DNA from: Sthenelais limicola
Lineage: Eukaryota > Annelida > Polychaeta > Phyllodocida > Sigalionidae
Reading direction: 5' to 3'
NCBI GenBank assembly: GCA_942159475.1
Contig: OW804097.1
Location: 118,542,013 to 118,606,012 of the forward strand
Length of the DNA: 64,000 nt
Part shown: in pieces, positions 24,731 to 37,280 of the stretch
How the letters are laid out: each line of letters begins with the position of its first letter
Position numbering within the stretch: the stretch's first letter is position 1
Program-made: the position numbers and the translations under genes
Notes under the pieces: generated by a model
Seen by the model: only the letters and a program-made list of their open reading frames with translations
Told to the model about the DNA's origin: nothing
Database searches by the model: none

Positions 24731-25845
24731 CCAACACACACACACACTCCCAGTGGTTAAAGATGAAGTCCCTAACATCGGTGTGTAATTATTGTGTGGC
24801 CTTCATTCCACAATACAATGGCTGTTTAGTATCCATGGATGCAGATTATAGGGTATTAGCTTTCTTTAAAATTTTCAACGGATTTCTTAAATAAAACATC
24901 TATAGTTTGATTAATTGCTCGTCCATCATCGGTTTGTTTCGAAGCCTCTCGCGATTTTACTTATCTTGTGTCTAATAGCTGGTTTGCTTGGTGTTTTTTT
25001 TAAATCGTTTATTTACCGTATCCTGCCTTCAGGGCTTCTAAGACATGATTATGAGTGAAATAAACCGACGAAAGCATTAAGGATAACATAAACAGCAATG
25101 CGTATGACGTAAGTCAAAATGAAATCTCCGCTCTGAGTAAATGAGCATGGGAGGTATAGTTTATGACAGGATAATTAAACAACGGTGATTTCTCTCTGAT
25201 GTCGATGTGTGGAAGAAGGAATACCATTAGTTCCTATTAATCAGTTAACATCCTCATAAAAACCAGCTGGGCCATGGGCTGGGCTCGCCTCCCTCTACCC
25301 AATTTGGGGGAAAGTTTCTCCTGTTTTAGCTTCAATTCTCGGTATTTCTTTTACCACATACAATTAAGAGTTCCGGTAGCCGACGTTTAGGACACTTAAA
25401 TGACCAAAGTATATGGCCTTTCTCCACCTTCACTCTTCCCCCTTCCCCCTTCCCTGTTAAAGAATCGGGCACCAAACTATACCGAGAAGGTTAACCGCTG
25501 ATCTTACATAGAGGCTACGTCAATCTATGATCCAGTTTCCCGATTTATTATCAACCCACGGAAATCTGTCTCAGAAGTGGCCCAATGTTGACTAACAGTA
25601 ACAGAACATTTGCTCTTGCTGTTGATATCATATCCTACCCACTTCGCGGTCTTGGCATAATATATCGCGTAATGGCTCTTGGGCGGTCTGAGTAATTAAA
25701 AACAATTAATTGTTTAAAACATTATCAGTGCAGCTCCTGTAATACCAACCCACACAACGCAATATGGGTTAAATTGAATATGATAAGGAATATTGATTTC
25801 GTCGGTGGTTGGTGGAATCGCAATTTGGAAGGCCCTCATGAATAG
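24731..25845. other. Intergenic stretch, nothing recognised
   Basis: No repeat family, ORF or hairpin stands out. Confidence 0.6.
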
Positions 25846-26080
25846 GGGTCAGATTTTCAGAAAATGTACAATTCGCCTTCACCAATCCTCTCCAATAACC
25901 CACATTTAAGACAAAAAAGAGCTTCAAAATGCAGTTTAACATAACAGAACTGATACTTTAAATCAATGCGATACCAAATATACTCAGATATACACGGTAT
26001 TCATCATTTTTCAGCCTTATTTAGCAGAATTTACTAAATGTGTACAGCTGCCAATTGTACATTTTCTGAAAATCTGACCC
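25846..26080 (-). mobile_element. M1 MITE, subfamily B, 235 bp
   Basis: GGGTCAGATTTTCAGAAAAT ... GAAAATCTGACCC, ATAG on both sides (25842-25845, 26081-26084). Confidence 0.92.
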
Positions 26081-26374
26081 ATAGACTCCGGGTATAGATC
26101 CAGGGTAGTGTCAGAAACGTGCCGAGTCAACGATTTCCACCGTGAAAACTTTGTGACTTCAATATAATCCAATTAGAAGCAAACAGAAGCGTCAGGGGTA
26201 CAATTTCAGTGCACCAAGCACAGTCAGCAAATCGTGAATTTACAAGTTACGGGACACGTCATTGATTAAAGTGATTGGGTAATTTTATTGCAATCAATAA
26301 GAAATGTGCACGTGGTGGCTGAAGGGGGCATTATGAATAATATGTTGAGTGACACTGATACAGGACAAGCATCA

Positions 26375-26610
26375 AGGTCAGATTTTCAGAAAATGTACAA
26401 TTGGCAGCTCTACACATTTAGGAAATTCTCCTAAATTAGGCTGAACAAATTAAGAATACTGGGCATATCTGAGTATATTTGGTATCACATTGATTTAAAG
26501 TATCTGTTCTGTTATGTTAAACAGTATTTTGAAGCTCATTTCTGTCTTAAATGTGGGTCGTTTAAGAGGATTGGTGAAGGCGAATTGTACATTTTCTGAA
26601 AATCTGACCC
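26375..26610 (+). mobile_element. M1 MITE, subfamily B
   Basis: AGGTCAGATTTTCAGAAAAT ... GAAAATCTGACCC; the first G has changed to A. No clean flanking duplication. Confidence 0.88.
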
Positions 26611-27748
26611 ACATCTGCTGCTAGCTTGGGATGGTTTGATTTGCATTTGATTTGAAAACGTTCTTAAATCGGGTATATCTTTTGGAATTCTTCCAGTTCC
26701 TCATCCGCTTACCAGTCTTACCGTTTGATTTCCCATTAACATTAATTTTGTTTATAAAGGATGACAGTTCATTAAAAGTTTAAAAATATATCTAATAATA
26801 ATAATTATTATGTATCTGCTATATCATTATGTGTACCGTAATTGTTCTTATTCCCAATAATTATCTCAAAAATATACTACACTATGGTTGTTTACAGGAC
26901 GTGCAATTTTGCAATTCTTCAGAGTATCTAATTTCTCAATATTCAGAATTGTGTTTTCTACAACTGACAAACATACTCTTTTGACAGAGTGTTAGCGTGT
27001 GTAAGACCATACATATTGTGTTACGTGGGCGTCTCTCTATACACAAATTGTATCAATTGGTTGATAATTGCTATTAAAGGTTACATTTATCGTCAGAGAA
27101 TTTTCCATGACAATAATATGGTATTCAAAGCCTTTCTGAATGTGAAGTAAAAATAGAGATGAGAGTCTTAGAATATAACAATGTTATACAAGGTAGAGGG
27201 AAAACAAAAATCAAATTCATGGTTTCAATTCCTAGCAGACTTGGAGGCATGAAGCCTATACCAAAATGATAATAAGCAGCTCAAGGCTTCTGTCATATTA
27301 TTATTGTACATTATCTATAAAAAAAAATCAGTCAAAAGAACTACTGAAGTGTCGGTGGAGAGGTAAAGAAAAATCAGAAAAAACGAAAAAAAAACGAAAA
27401 AAAACCCTAAAAAATACAAGGGACGCGACATTTATGTCATTAGAATTGTAAGAGCGTCGATGGCAGGATACGTTGAATAAAACCTTTTTAAAAACAAAAA
27501 AGAAATACTCTTCATATTCTGAAGGGTTTTCTATGAAACAGGTGAAGAATATACAATTGTTCTTGTCCTCCCGGATATGAAAAGTGGCTCTTCATGGTTC
27601 TTTTTAAACAGTGGCGGCAATAATCAGATATACCCAACAGATAGTCCACCTGTATTGTTTGCGACCCTACGACCCCCGTATGATTAACTGAGCGAGCTAT
27701 AAATATGCGGAATTGCCTTGGAAAGCTTTGGATGATGCGAAACAAATC
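26611..27748. other. AT-rich intergenic stretch
   Basis: No coding signal. An A-rich run (27361-27420) makes a meaningless lysine-rich frame. Confidence 0.6.
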
Positions 27749-28078
27749 AGAAGGTACTTGTAGCATGGTGATGAGATGGCTATATGGGTCAGATTTTCAG
27801 AAAATGTACAATTGGCCGCTCTACACATTTAATAAATTCTGCTAAATTAGGCTGAAAAATGATAAATACTGGGTATATCTGAATATATTTGGTATCTCAT
27901 TGATTTAAAGTATCAGTTCTGTTATGTTAAACTCCATTTTGAAGCTCATTTTTGTCTTAAATGTGGGTTATTTGAGAGGTTTGGTGAAGGCGAATTGTAC
28001 ATTTTCTGAAAATCTGACCCATATAAGCAGGCAAAAATGAGAAGGTACTTGTAGCCTGGTGATGAGATGGCTATATGC
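27749..28078. repeat. 38-bp direct repeat flanking an M1 copy
   Basis: AGAAGGTACTTGTAGCATGG then TGATGAGATGGCTATAT before the MITE (27749-27785) recurs with one change at about 28042-28078, where TATAT is followed directly by GCTTCC. The second copy therefore shows the site without the MITE. Confidence 0.85.
27786..28020 (+). mobile_element. M1 MITE, subfamily B, 235 bp
   Basis: GGGTCAGATTTTCAGAAAAT ... GAAAATCTGACCC with ATAT on both sides. Confidence 0.92.
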
Positions 28079-28294
28079 TTCCAAGAATGGGAGGGACGAT
28101 CCAGGATGAGTAGCCAACAAAGGGGGCCTGTGAGCTATGAGATAAGAGAACGACGTGATGCATGGCCGTCCTTCAGACTATGGGAGGACAAGTGTTGGGC
28201 AAATAGGCGAATAATTTGCCGGAGGACATTTGAGTGTCAACCAAGAGCTCGGCAATAAACTATACACCAATCATTATTTAATTCATTAATATAT

Positions 28295-28447
28295 GGGTCA
28301 GATTTTCAGAAAATGTACAATTCAGCTTCACCAATTCTCTCAAATAACCCAAATTTCAGACGAGAGTAAAGTACAAAATACAGTTCAACCTAACCAAACA
28401 GATTGCTAGAATCAATGCAATGCCAAATATACTTGAATTTACCTAGT
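28295..28447 (-). mobile_element. M1 MITE, subfamily A, truncated
   Basis: GGGTCAGATTTTCAGAAAAT to TTGAATTTACCTAGTA, then an unrelated T-run. The right third is missing. Confidence 0.85.
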
Positions 28448-28654
28448 ACTTTTTTTTGTTACAGACTAAGAACGGATGTAATGCAATACAGTCGGCTTCA
28501 GAATGGTTTTAAGGAGAAAAAACTATTCCTGGCTGAGTCATATATTGTTTTAATATACGATACTTGCTGGTCAGAAGTTAAATAATGTTGCCCCCTTTAA
28601 ATAAAAAGACTTTGCCACTTTGGTGATTTTTCCTGAGACAAGACAGTAGTATTA

Positions 28655-28874
28655 GGGTCAGATTTTCAGAAAATGTACAATTGGCAGCTGTATACATTTA
28701 GTAAAGTCTGCTAAATTAGGCTGCAATTTGGTCAATACTCGGTAAATTCGAGTATATTTGGCAATGCATTGATTCAGGCAATCTGTTTGGTTTTGAACTT
28801 TATTTTCGTCTGAAATTTGGGTTATTTGAGAAGATTGGCGAAGTTGAATTATACAGTTTCTGAAAATCTGACCC
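28655..28874 (+). mobile_element. M1 MITE, subfamily A, 220 bp
   Basis: GGGTCAGATTTTCAGAAAAT ... GAAAATCTGACCC with ATTA on both sides (28651-28654, 28875-28878). A 15-bp interior deletion lies near TTTGGTTTTGAACTTTATTT. Confidence 0.9.
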
Positions 28875-30204
28875 ATTACAGCCACTCGTGTCACAAGGCC
28901 ACTGTGACAGCGGGGAATGTGGGCGGAGGAGGCGAACATGGGAATTTTCTATGAATCCACAGTTGTCCTTCAGAATTGCGCATACACACCTTCATCTCAG
29001 GAGAGTGAGGTAAGGATTGGTACCGCTTCCTGGAACCCAAGTCATACTTCATCAGTACTCGTCTCCTAGCTCCGGTCTGAGAGGATTTGCCTTCACACCT
29101 GTTGTTTTTGATTCACACAATTGTTTTCTTATGAGTTTACCCTTGACAATAGGATATTTTTAGCATGGCAATTATATTTGGTGGCTGAATTTCCGTGAAG
29201 GTCTAATTAATGTGTTATTGTATCGTTGCAATGAATTTTGAGTGCCTAGATCTACACAAAGGAAGAAAGTGGAAAGATCGTGATTTTATTGAATATAATT
29301 ATGGCATATATTATGTATAATACAATACTTGGTGGCGAGATATGCACATGGGCGTTAAATTATATTATCAAACGACGAATGTATTAAGAGAAGTTGAGTA
29401 AGAGTATGTCAGTAATTATTATCAATGTGAAAGGAGGTAAAAGTTAAAGCGTAATGATGTAATTAATTTGTAAGATTTTGTTTTGTACTTGGCGAATGAG
29501 AACTATCACTTTGTGAAATTTTGTCCAATGAAATTTTTTTAAAAAAATAAAGCATTCTACTTAATTGAGATGAATATGAAGAATCAGCTCTAACACCAAG
29601 CTCGTGGTGACCTGTCATGTTTATTGTTTGTTTTTACAACCGACTTTATTTCCGAGACCTGCCATCTGGGCATATACAATTCTAAATACATATACATCAA
29701 GGATAAACAAGGTTAATAGATCATTTTTCAGAACGACAATGTTTTCTTCAATATCTTCAGCTATTCGCCGCCATGTTACCTTTACACTTTTACTAATCTG
29801 CTTAAATCTGAGAGTATATAATACAACATTGCATCTCATTCGCAACTCGTACATTGCTGAAAGTATATCCACACTTCCTGCTGCGAATAGTTTCTGTCTA
29901 TATATGAATGATTTTACTTGTAAAATGATCCAATTAATTATTTTTGAGTTGGTATTTGTTATTTCTATGCCAAAGATAATATCTATTGGCTTTATTACTA
30001 TACTGTTACCTCTTCGACTGAATATTATTTTGCCTTCACCATTTTTATTTAGGTATGTTTATTCACACGTGAAGTCCCAACGTTTCGGCCAGGAATGGCC
30101 TTCTTTAGGAGAAATGAACATTATGTAGTAATCAGGTCTTTATAGATACTTGCGGTAGGATCGTGATACCCTAGCTCCGGGTATGTTCATCTTTTCTTAT
30201 ATAT
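28875..30204. other. AT-rich intergenic stretch
   Basis: No gene. Around 30060-30115 there is a reversed motif CCGAAACGTTGGGAC next to GGCCATTCCTGGCC (see finding). A frame of 174 codons (29604-30128) has no recognisable protein features. Confidence 0.6.
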
Positions 30205-30431
30205 GATTGTTAGAAAATGTACAATTGGCAGCTCTACACATTAAGTAATTTCTGCTATATTAGGCTGAGAAATGATGAATACCGAGTATCTGAGTATATT
30301 TGGTATTGTGTTGTTTTAAAGTATCAGTTCTGTTATGTTTGACTGTATTTCAAAGCTCATTTTTGTCTTAAATTTGGGTTATTCGAGAGAATTGGTGAAT
30401 GCGAATTGTACATTTTCTGACGATCTGACCC
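30205..30431 (+). mobile_element. M1 MITE, subfamily B, left end worn
   Basis: GATTGTTAGAAAATGTACAA ... TGACGATCTGACCC. The left GGGTCAG is lost, yet ATAT is still found on both sides (30201-30204, 30432-30435). Confidence 0.82.
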
Positions 30432-30620
30432 ATATACTTTGTAAGTTCCTTTATTCCTTCTCCTTATGTGATGGGGCTAGAGGCCTTGCTCCTCTAGCCT
30501 CGGGTAGGCTGATGTTGCATGCAGAATGTTTGAGGTATGTACATGATATGTTTCGTCCCTGAAAGTATTCAGAAAATTATTATTTGTAGGTGCTTATATT
30601 TTAATGCTAGGCCCCATAAT

Positions 30621-30810
30621 ACCCTGCCCACACACAGCCGATTTAGCTCCCGATTGCCCCCCGATTTGGGTCTCCCGATGAATCCTATGATTTCATTTCA
30701 AATCCTGGTTTATGCTTTTTGAAATAACATAAACCTAGATTTGTAATAGAATCCTAGAATTCATCGGGAGTCCTAAATCGGGGGGCAAATCGGCTGTGTG
30801 TGGGCAGGGT
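30621..30810. repeat. Fold-back element, 190 bp, arms about 90 bp
   Basis: ACCCTGCCCACACACAGCCG and the reverse complement of CGGCTGTGTGTGGGCAGGGT match exactly. Arms continue with GCCCCCCGATTT(G/A)GG and CTCCCGATGAAT(C/T)CTA as far as AACCTAG/CAGG...TTTATG, leaving a short loop around 30715. Confidence 0.88.
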
Positions 30811-33800
30811 TTAATTGCAAACAGTGGTCGATGGAAAGACAATAGATTTTGTTAGTGTTGTACCAATCATTAGTTCTGCAACATATAAAGAGATCATTTA
30901 AACTAGGTTATTAGTAAAATTTATTCATTCAATTCCATAATGGGGCTTTACTTTGAGATTTAAAGTGAGTGCAATTGAAATAACATCCATTAAGATCAAC
31001 ATTACCAGGTTGCCGATTTAAAAGAAAGTTTCATGTCATTAAGACAAAAATTAATAGATTGCATTTTCAAGCAAATCGAAGGTTTCAAACTTCAGCCATT
31101 AGTTCTGAAAAAATTTATGCAAATAAAAACCTTTGTGTATGTTGAAATATAATAACCGATTTTGAGGTTGTTTTTTTCCCGATCAAACGTTGACCTTGCT
31201 CATTAAAATGTATTCATATGGGTTCCTGACGAAAATGAATGTACTGCACAGTCAGCTTGCAGTTCAACATTGTTTCATGCAGTAGGAACCAAACATGCTA
31301 TAGACAGTGCTTAGGCTAATTCTTATCTTTTTTGTTCTAATTGAAACTTGGGCTTTTCTAGAATATCTAAGTGTACTTAAACCATGGTCAGTCTAATGAC
31401 AGCGTGTTGCTGCCTTTGAAATATAGCACTCCTACGGTTTAAGGTGTGGCATAATGAATCCAATACACCCACTTAGTCAACGACGATTGGGTTTTTTCAA
31501 TGATCGTTGACTGAGTCACCAACAGAACAAGGAACAGTTAACAGTTAGTAGGCCTATACCATACTTTTTATGTTTTAAAGTTTACGATTTGTGTCAGCTT
31601 CATTTAACTAATTTCCGTTTCCAAGGGAAACGATTCTCGATTTCATTTACTTGTGGTTTATGTCAAGTCATAGTTACTGCACGGTTCTAAGTTTTTGTAA
31701 GCAAAATTAATTCTAATTAAGAACAGTGGAATACAATAAAGTAATAATAACAAGGTAAGAGCAGAAAGAAGGCCAAGGAATGGAGGAGGAGGCTTGTTGG
31801 TAGAGCTCTAGCTCTTGTCTTCTTCCACGCTCATACCCCTCTTACCCCTTGTCCACCTTTTGCCCCCTCCCACCCTCCTTGGGTACACTTCCACACACCC
31901 CTTCCACCCTTACCCCTTGGGCACGCTCCAATGCATTACCATACAACACTACTCCTGTCTGCTATTACACTTATTACGTAATATGCCATGCTTGAATGAT
32001 AATCACTCAATCACATCTCATGTAATTAGATTACATCTCATCTGCCCATCTTTTCCCACACCTTACCCCTGATATTATCAGCCAGATACTTATCAATGAT
32101 TGACAGGTTTCTGCATCATTCCTTTATTCTTGATTATTACATAATCGAGAATAAAAAAAGGCTTAGCCTCAAACTTATAAATACATGTATTGAACAGTTG
32201 ACAGGGAAGTGTGTTTCTACTTTCTGAACTTTCTGCCTCCTTGTGTGCGCCTGAACATAAATTTGAACTTAAGCGTTGGGTATATTTACCCAATAATGGA
32301 ACTTTTTACTATACATGTTCGCATCCTATCAATGAACTATGTCACCAGCGCCCTGAATTTTGTCATGATAGGATTCCATTTGAAGAGAAGGACATGTAAT
32401 TACAACACTGTCGTCACTCATCCAGCTATAGATATAGCCTACCTTACCCTAACACATCCATCGCAGTGCAATGTGGTCACATGAAGTACCGGTAATTTTG
32501 TATTCCCCTCCCACAAAGTTTTCAATTTGTGAGAATGTGTTCATTCTAAGGCATTGGTGGCTCCCCCTACCGCCGGGCGTTGGTTACCTTCTATTTCTCT
32601 CCCACAATCCCCTTCTTCTTCCTTCTTCTCCATACCTAATCTCACCATTACACCATAAAATATTATTGATGAGGAAGAGGTAGTGTTTGTGAACATAATT
32701 CTTATAGAGAATTATTTTCTCAGGCTTACATTATTGTTATTATTACAAGTTTGACATATAGGTGGTTACTGGAGGAAGTACTGGGGGACTTACCGGAGGA
32801 GGTACTGGAGGACTTACTGGAGGGGGGTATAGGAGGTTACTGGAGGACTTCCTGGAGAGGGGTATAGGAGGTTACTGGAGGAGGTACTGGAGGACTTACT
32901 GGAGGAGTTCTTGCAGAAGGGTATATAGGAGGTTACTGGAGGAGTTACAGCCAAGGGGTATACATGGTTTGCTGGAGGAGGTACGGGAGGAGTTACTTGA
33001 AAGGGGTATAGGAGGAGTTATAGGAGGAGGTACTGGAGGAGTTAACAATCATTACAGGATGGGATACTGTACCTCCTCCTCCTCCTCCTCCTCCTTATAA
33101 AAGCAGGAAAACGGGTTTTCCTAACCCGGAACTGTCAAGAAGCACAGTTCCCATGCTTAAAACAACTATTGTTATGAAATAGACATTTTTTTCAGTTCCT
33201 GGCAGGTGGTTTCCTAAAAAAAATTACCCCCCCCCCCCCCTACCTAGTTTTCAGCCAGATAAATCGGAAACACACCTATTTCTTTGGGACTAATGCTGAA
33301 CTGGAACTGTATAAGGTTGAACAGGAATTACCCTAGTCCCTTTTTGCTGATCAGGAAATGTGCAGGCTGAACAGGTGCATGCTGGCATATCAGAAATTTG
33401 AAAGAATGTTGAACAGGCAAATGTTTTGAGGAATGGCGCCCAACCCGGGGAAGAATAGGAAAAGCATGATGCTTTCAGGAATTGGTCGTGGCCACGCAGA
33501 AAGTATGAAACTGGAAGATTAGTAAATTCCCAAAATGTAACTTTTTGGAAGAATAGAGAGTTATGAACATAAGATAATACAGTATAGTATAGTAGATAAG
33601 CAACCATTAATATGACATTAGCAACGAGAATCTAAAATTTTAATTATGTGTCAGTCTCTTTATACCATATGTATGATGCGTTATCATTAACCATCATCAA
33701 ACTAATTTATTGTCTGACAGAAAGTATCCCAGTCTGAAACTCAGAAGCAAAATAATTAGCCCGCTTCGCTCAAATATAAAACACACGTCTATACTCACAA

Positions 33801-34347
33801 TTATGTTAATATTTTTTTTAAAAAATCCTTTCACGCATCTAATGTACGTTTGATTTGAAGGCTATCATGTCTGGAAAAAAAGTGAATAAATAAATGTGCG
33901 CCGACTCACTAAAACTACCACATTAGAGATTCTCCAATTCTATTTCAATGGAGTACATACTTTTGATTTAAAACTTTAAATTTATCATAATTATCTAGAT
34001 CCGTAGTGCATTTACTTAATAATTAAAATATCTTAGTTTTTCAGTACACCAGATCACAAAATATCGGTCCATACTCTACTAGCCATGGGACTCATAATGA
34101 ACGTCAATTATATTTGGGAGATGTATGGCTATGTATGAATTTAGTTGGTCGTTGGGAAAAACAAGAAACAAATGTTGGTGGTTGGTGGTTTTACATTCCT
34201 GTTCTGTTATTTGGGTGGTGGACCTAGCTTAGTATGGTCGTTTAATTTGGGTAATCGATCCCTATAGAGATACTACTTGCACCTGACAGTGGTCAACTAT
34301 AAGTTACTCAGTTGGATATTTTCAGGGTCCTGACAGATCTTTTATAA
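30811..34347. other. Intergenic stretch with low-complexity DNA
   Basis: A small hairpin at 31469-31518 (ACTTAGTCAACGACGATTGG ... GATCGTTGACTGAGT), a GGA-rich minisatellite (32762-33060), a CCT run (about 33070-33095) and a C run (33228-33241). No convincing gene. Confidence 0.6.
32762..33060 (+). repeat. GGA-rich minisatellite
   Basis: Degenerate repeats of TTACTGGAGGAGGTACTGGA type with GGGGTATAGGAG interruptions. An open frame through it is an artefact of the repeat. Confidence 0.8.
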
Positions 34348-34592
34348 GGGTCAGATCTTCAGAAAATGTACAATTCAACTTTGCCAATCTTCTCAAATAA
34401 CCCAAATTTCAGACAAAAATAAAGTTCAAAATACAGTTCAACCTACCCAAACACACGCAAACAGATTGGTAGAATCAATGCAATGACGAATACTCTCGAA
34501 TTTACCTAGTATTGACCAAATTGCAGCTTAATTTAGCAGAATTTACTAAATGTGTACAGCTGCCAATTGTACATTTTCTGAAAATCTGACCC
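34348..34592 (-). mobile_element. M1 MITE, subfamily A, 245 bp
   Basis: GGGTCAGATCTTCAGAAAAT ... GAAAATCTGACCC with ATAA on both sides. Longer by 10 bp through an extra ACACACGCAA beside CCCAAACA. Confidence 0.9.
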
Positions 34593-35551
34593 ATAAATGA
34601 CAGTCAGACATCAGACTCACTTTAGAGGTTTAATTTGCTCCCGCGAGACCTCCCGCGAGACCTCCCCGAGAGTGGATCCAAGCTATGGCGGGGTCACGTG
34701 GGTCAGACTCGTGCACACTCCTAGCGGCAGCTTGGGAAACTTCTCCAAACTTTACTGAAATTACCGGCATCCATACGCTGACTGACTGACCCTTGGTCGA
34801 GAATGCAGAAATTGTGGAAATAAAATTCGGACGTGCAAGTGAAAAGGATGGCCGCCCACGGTGATGCTATAATTGGCTTCTCGATTATAACCCGACGTGA
34901 TAGAAACGAAATTTGAGTATAGGCCGTTTTAAAAATGTGTCTGATGTGCGCACACCCCACACACTGCATATCTTGTATGTATAATATTTATGCATTTATT
35001 ATGATTAATAAGACTTTTCCTGATGAAGGACTACTAAAGGCACGAAACGTTGGAAATAAAAGTCACCATCTACAAACACACTTTCGTCAATGTTGCATCT
35101 CAAATCTTATTAATTTTTTTTAAAGAGTTTTATTTTCATATTAGACAGAAAATTTGCAGATTAACATATCGCCTAAAAATGATTTCAGGCGATTTTCAAA
35201 GCAATCTGCCATATTCTATAGAAACACATTATATAATAAGTTGAAATATATTATTTAGAAAAACAAATTCTGACGACAGAGTATAAAGATCACAGATCCG
35301 ATAGAAACCAGATTATATGTCCTTATAAACTCTACTAAACTAAATTATATGAACATTTTGTTTCGCATATTAAGATGAGTGAATGAAATACGAATTAATG
35401 AAAGATGAAGAGAATTTTACCTTACTATTATCACATCATTTCTTGAGGATAGGCGGACTTATAGTGATTATCTTCCCACCTTATAAAAAAAAATATTATG
35501 ATTAATTATATATACATGTATTTGAAATTAAACATCGTATCTAGACATGTA
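34593..35551. other. Intergenic stretch
   Basis: A CCCGCGAGACCT repeat (34639-34665) and a CTGATGA...CGAAACG motif (35020-35049, see finding). No gene. Confidence 0.6.
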
Positions 35552-35726
35552 TAGTCTAGGCTCACAACCTCTCAGATCAGGTAAGATTGGACGTCTACTG
35601 CGTTAATTGTTTTCCTGGCCCTGGCGTTGGCTTCTTAATGGGATTCTAATGGCATTTTGCGGTCTGGAGAGAGAGGCGTTCCCTCAGTTTGGAGGCATGG
35701 GTGGACTCTCTCAACTCAGAGCCTTG
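35552..35726 (-). mobile_element. M2 MITE, diverged
   Basis: TAGTCTAGGCTCACAACCTC, TCAGATCAGGTAAGATTGGA ... AATGGCATTTTGCGGTCTGG ... CTCTCTCAACTCAGAGCCT. The right end is worn, so its border is approximate. Confidence 0.75.
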
Positions 35727-37178
35727 TTTCTTGTGAATAGACTGGCCATGAAATTAAAAGGTTGATGCTTTCATTTTTCTCCTTATTTACTTACTTTGAC
35801 CATATTGTCTTAGATACATTTCTAAGGAAACTGATAAATTCCAGGACATACATGCAGATATCTTTTCGGTTTTCTGAAAGCTATGGACATATTCAGCTAG
35901 CATGATTATATAGTACATGCATTCGTATTCGGAAACTAGGATTTTTCGACAGAGTACAAAATCCACTAAAATGATTCACTATGGATTACTGAAACAGGGA
36001 TTAACGAAGTTACGATATATTTATAACTGATGTATTATACATACAATGTACATGTATGTAATTATATATTGCATGTGTTTGTGCGCGTGTTTATATACCG
36101 TATACTACGTACTAAATATATAACCAGGTCGTGATAGATGCATTTTAAATATGTTATTTTCGGTAGTACCACTGGACCTCCTACATCTCAGCAGGTGTTA
36201 GACACTGAGAAATTTATGTTCTGGGGTTATTTTAAGTCGGGATCTAGGCAGACATTTTAAAGAGCATTTTATCCGTCCGAAGACATCGCACACTTGGGGA
36301 AACCAGCAAGCCACATAATTATCGCCGATTGTTACAGAAAATTGCTCCTCGGAAGCTTGACCGCCAACAGTGCGAGCTTCAAGGTTGGAGTAATGATTGT
36401 TTACTCGAAGTTGTATGAAGAAAGACATTACTGTCACGTCACGCAGTTCAGGGGGCATTTAAAGGTGTGCGTTTTGGGACCAGAGATATCTGGCCTAGGG
36501 TCAAGTTGAACTCTCCCTGGTGCGAGGCATAAAAGCGCGACCCCCGGGTAGAGTATATGATTAACTTCCTCCTCATGGTGTATCATTAAAATGTGGGTTT
36601 CTGTGAAACTATGCGACCGCATTGGGACTGGTGATCTTCGTAGTGATCATATTCGGGTTTAACAAAGCTCTTACACGATTACCAAACTTTGATTATCTAA
36701 CTTTGTGTTCCGATGACTTAAAGGATGATTTGAAAATGACAACAAGCTTTGTTTGCATGGTAATAACACAGTTAGTGAGTAGAAGAAACATCCCATGGCG
36801 CAGGTGTGTCCTGACATTCTCCAAATGTAATTTACTTGTATTTCATAGTGGCTTTATGGCCACAATGATTTTAATGTCTGCGGCTTTTGTATTACTTTCC
36901 TTTCTGTCTATGTATACATTCTCTCCCAGATTCCTGGCCGTTGTGTGTTCGTATAACCGAAGTTATTACTTTAAGTTACTATGAATATCATGTTATTCCT
37001 TTTTACATCTATTAGTCCTAGATAGACAACATTCGATCAGAATCTAAATAATGTTGAAACATCAAAATAGTATATACATATCAAACACTAGAAGCCTAGG
37101 GCTATGAGTATCTATTGCATAGGCCTATACGTCGATATGCTGAGTGAACTTATAATTGAGATAAATGAAATACTAACC
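35727..37178. other. Intergenic stretch, nothing recognised
   Basis: A frame of 120 codons at 36622-36984 has hydrophobic segments but no family resemblance and no splice or codon evidence; I do not call it a gene. Confidence 0.55.
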
Positions 37179-37280
37179 CAGCCTAGGCTCGAAGTCTCTC
37201 AGATCAGATAAGAATTGTATGTCAGTGATTGGACACCTACTACGCCAATGGCTTTCCTGACCCAGGACTAGACGTCCTAA

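Noticed and set aside
29604..30128. 174-codon frame
   Set aside because: Longest frame in its area, but no recognised domain, AT-rich codons, and it overlaps repeat-like sequence at its end.
32762..33100. 112-codon Gly/Arg-rich frame
   Set aside because: GGA minisatellite artefact.
36622..36984. 120-codon frame with hydrophobic stretches
   Set aside because: Hydrophobicity is expected from T-rich DNA; no family match or splice evidence.
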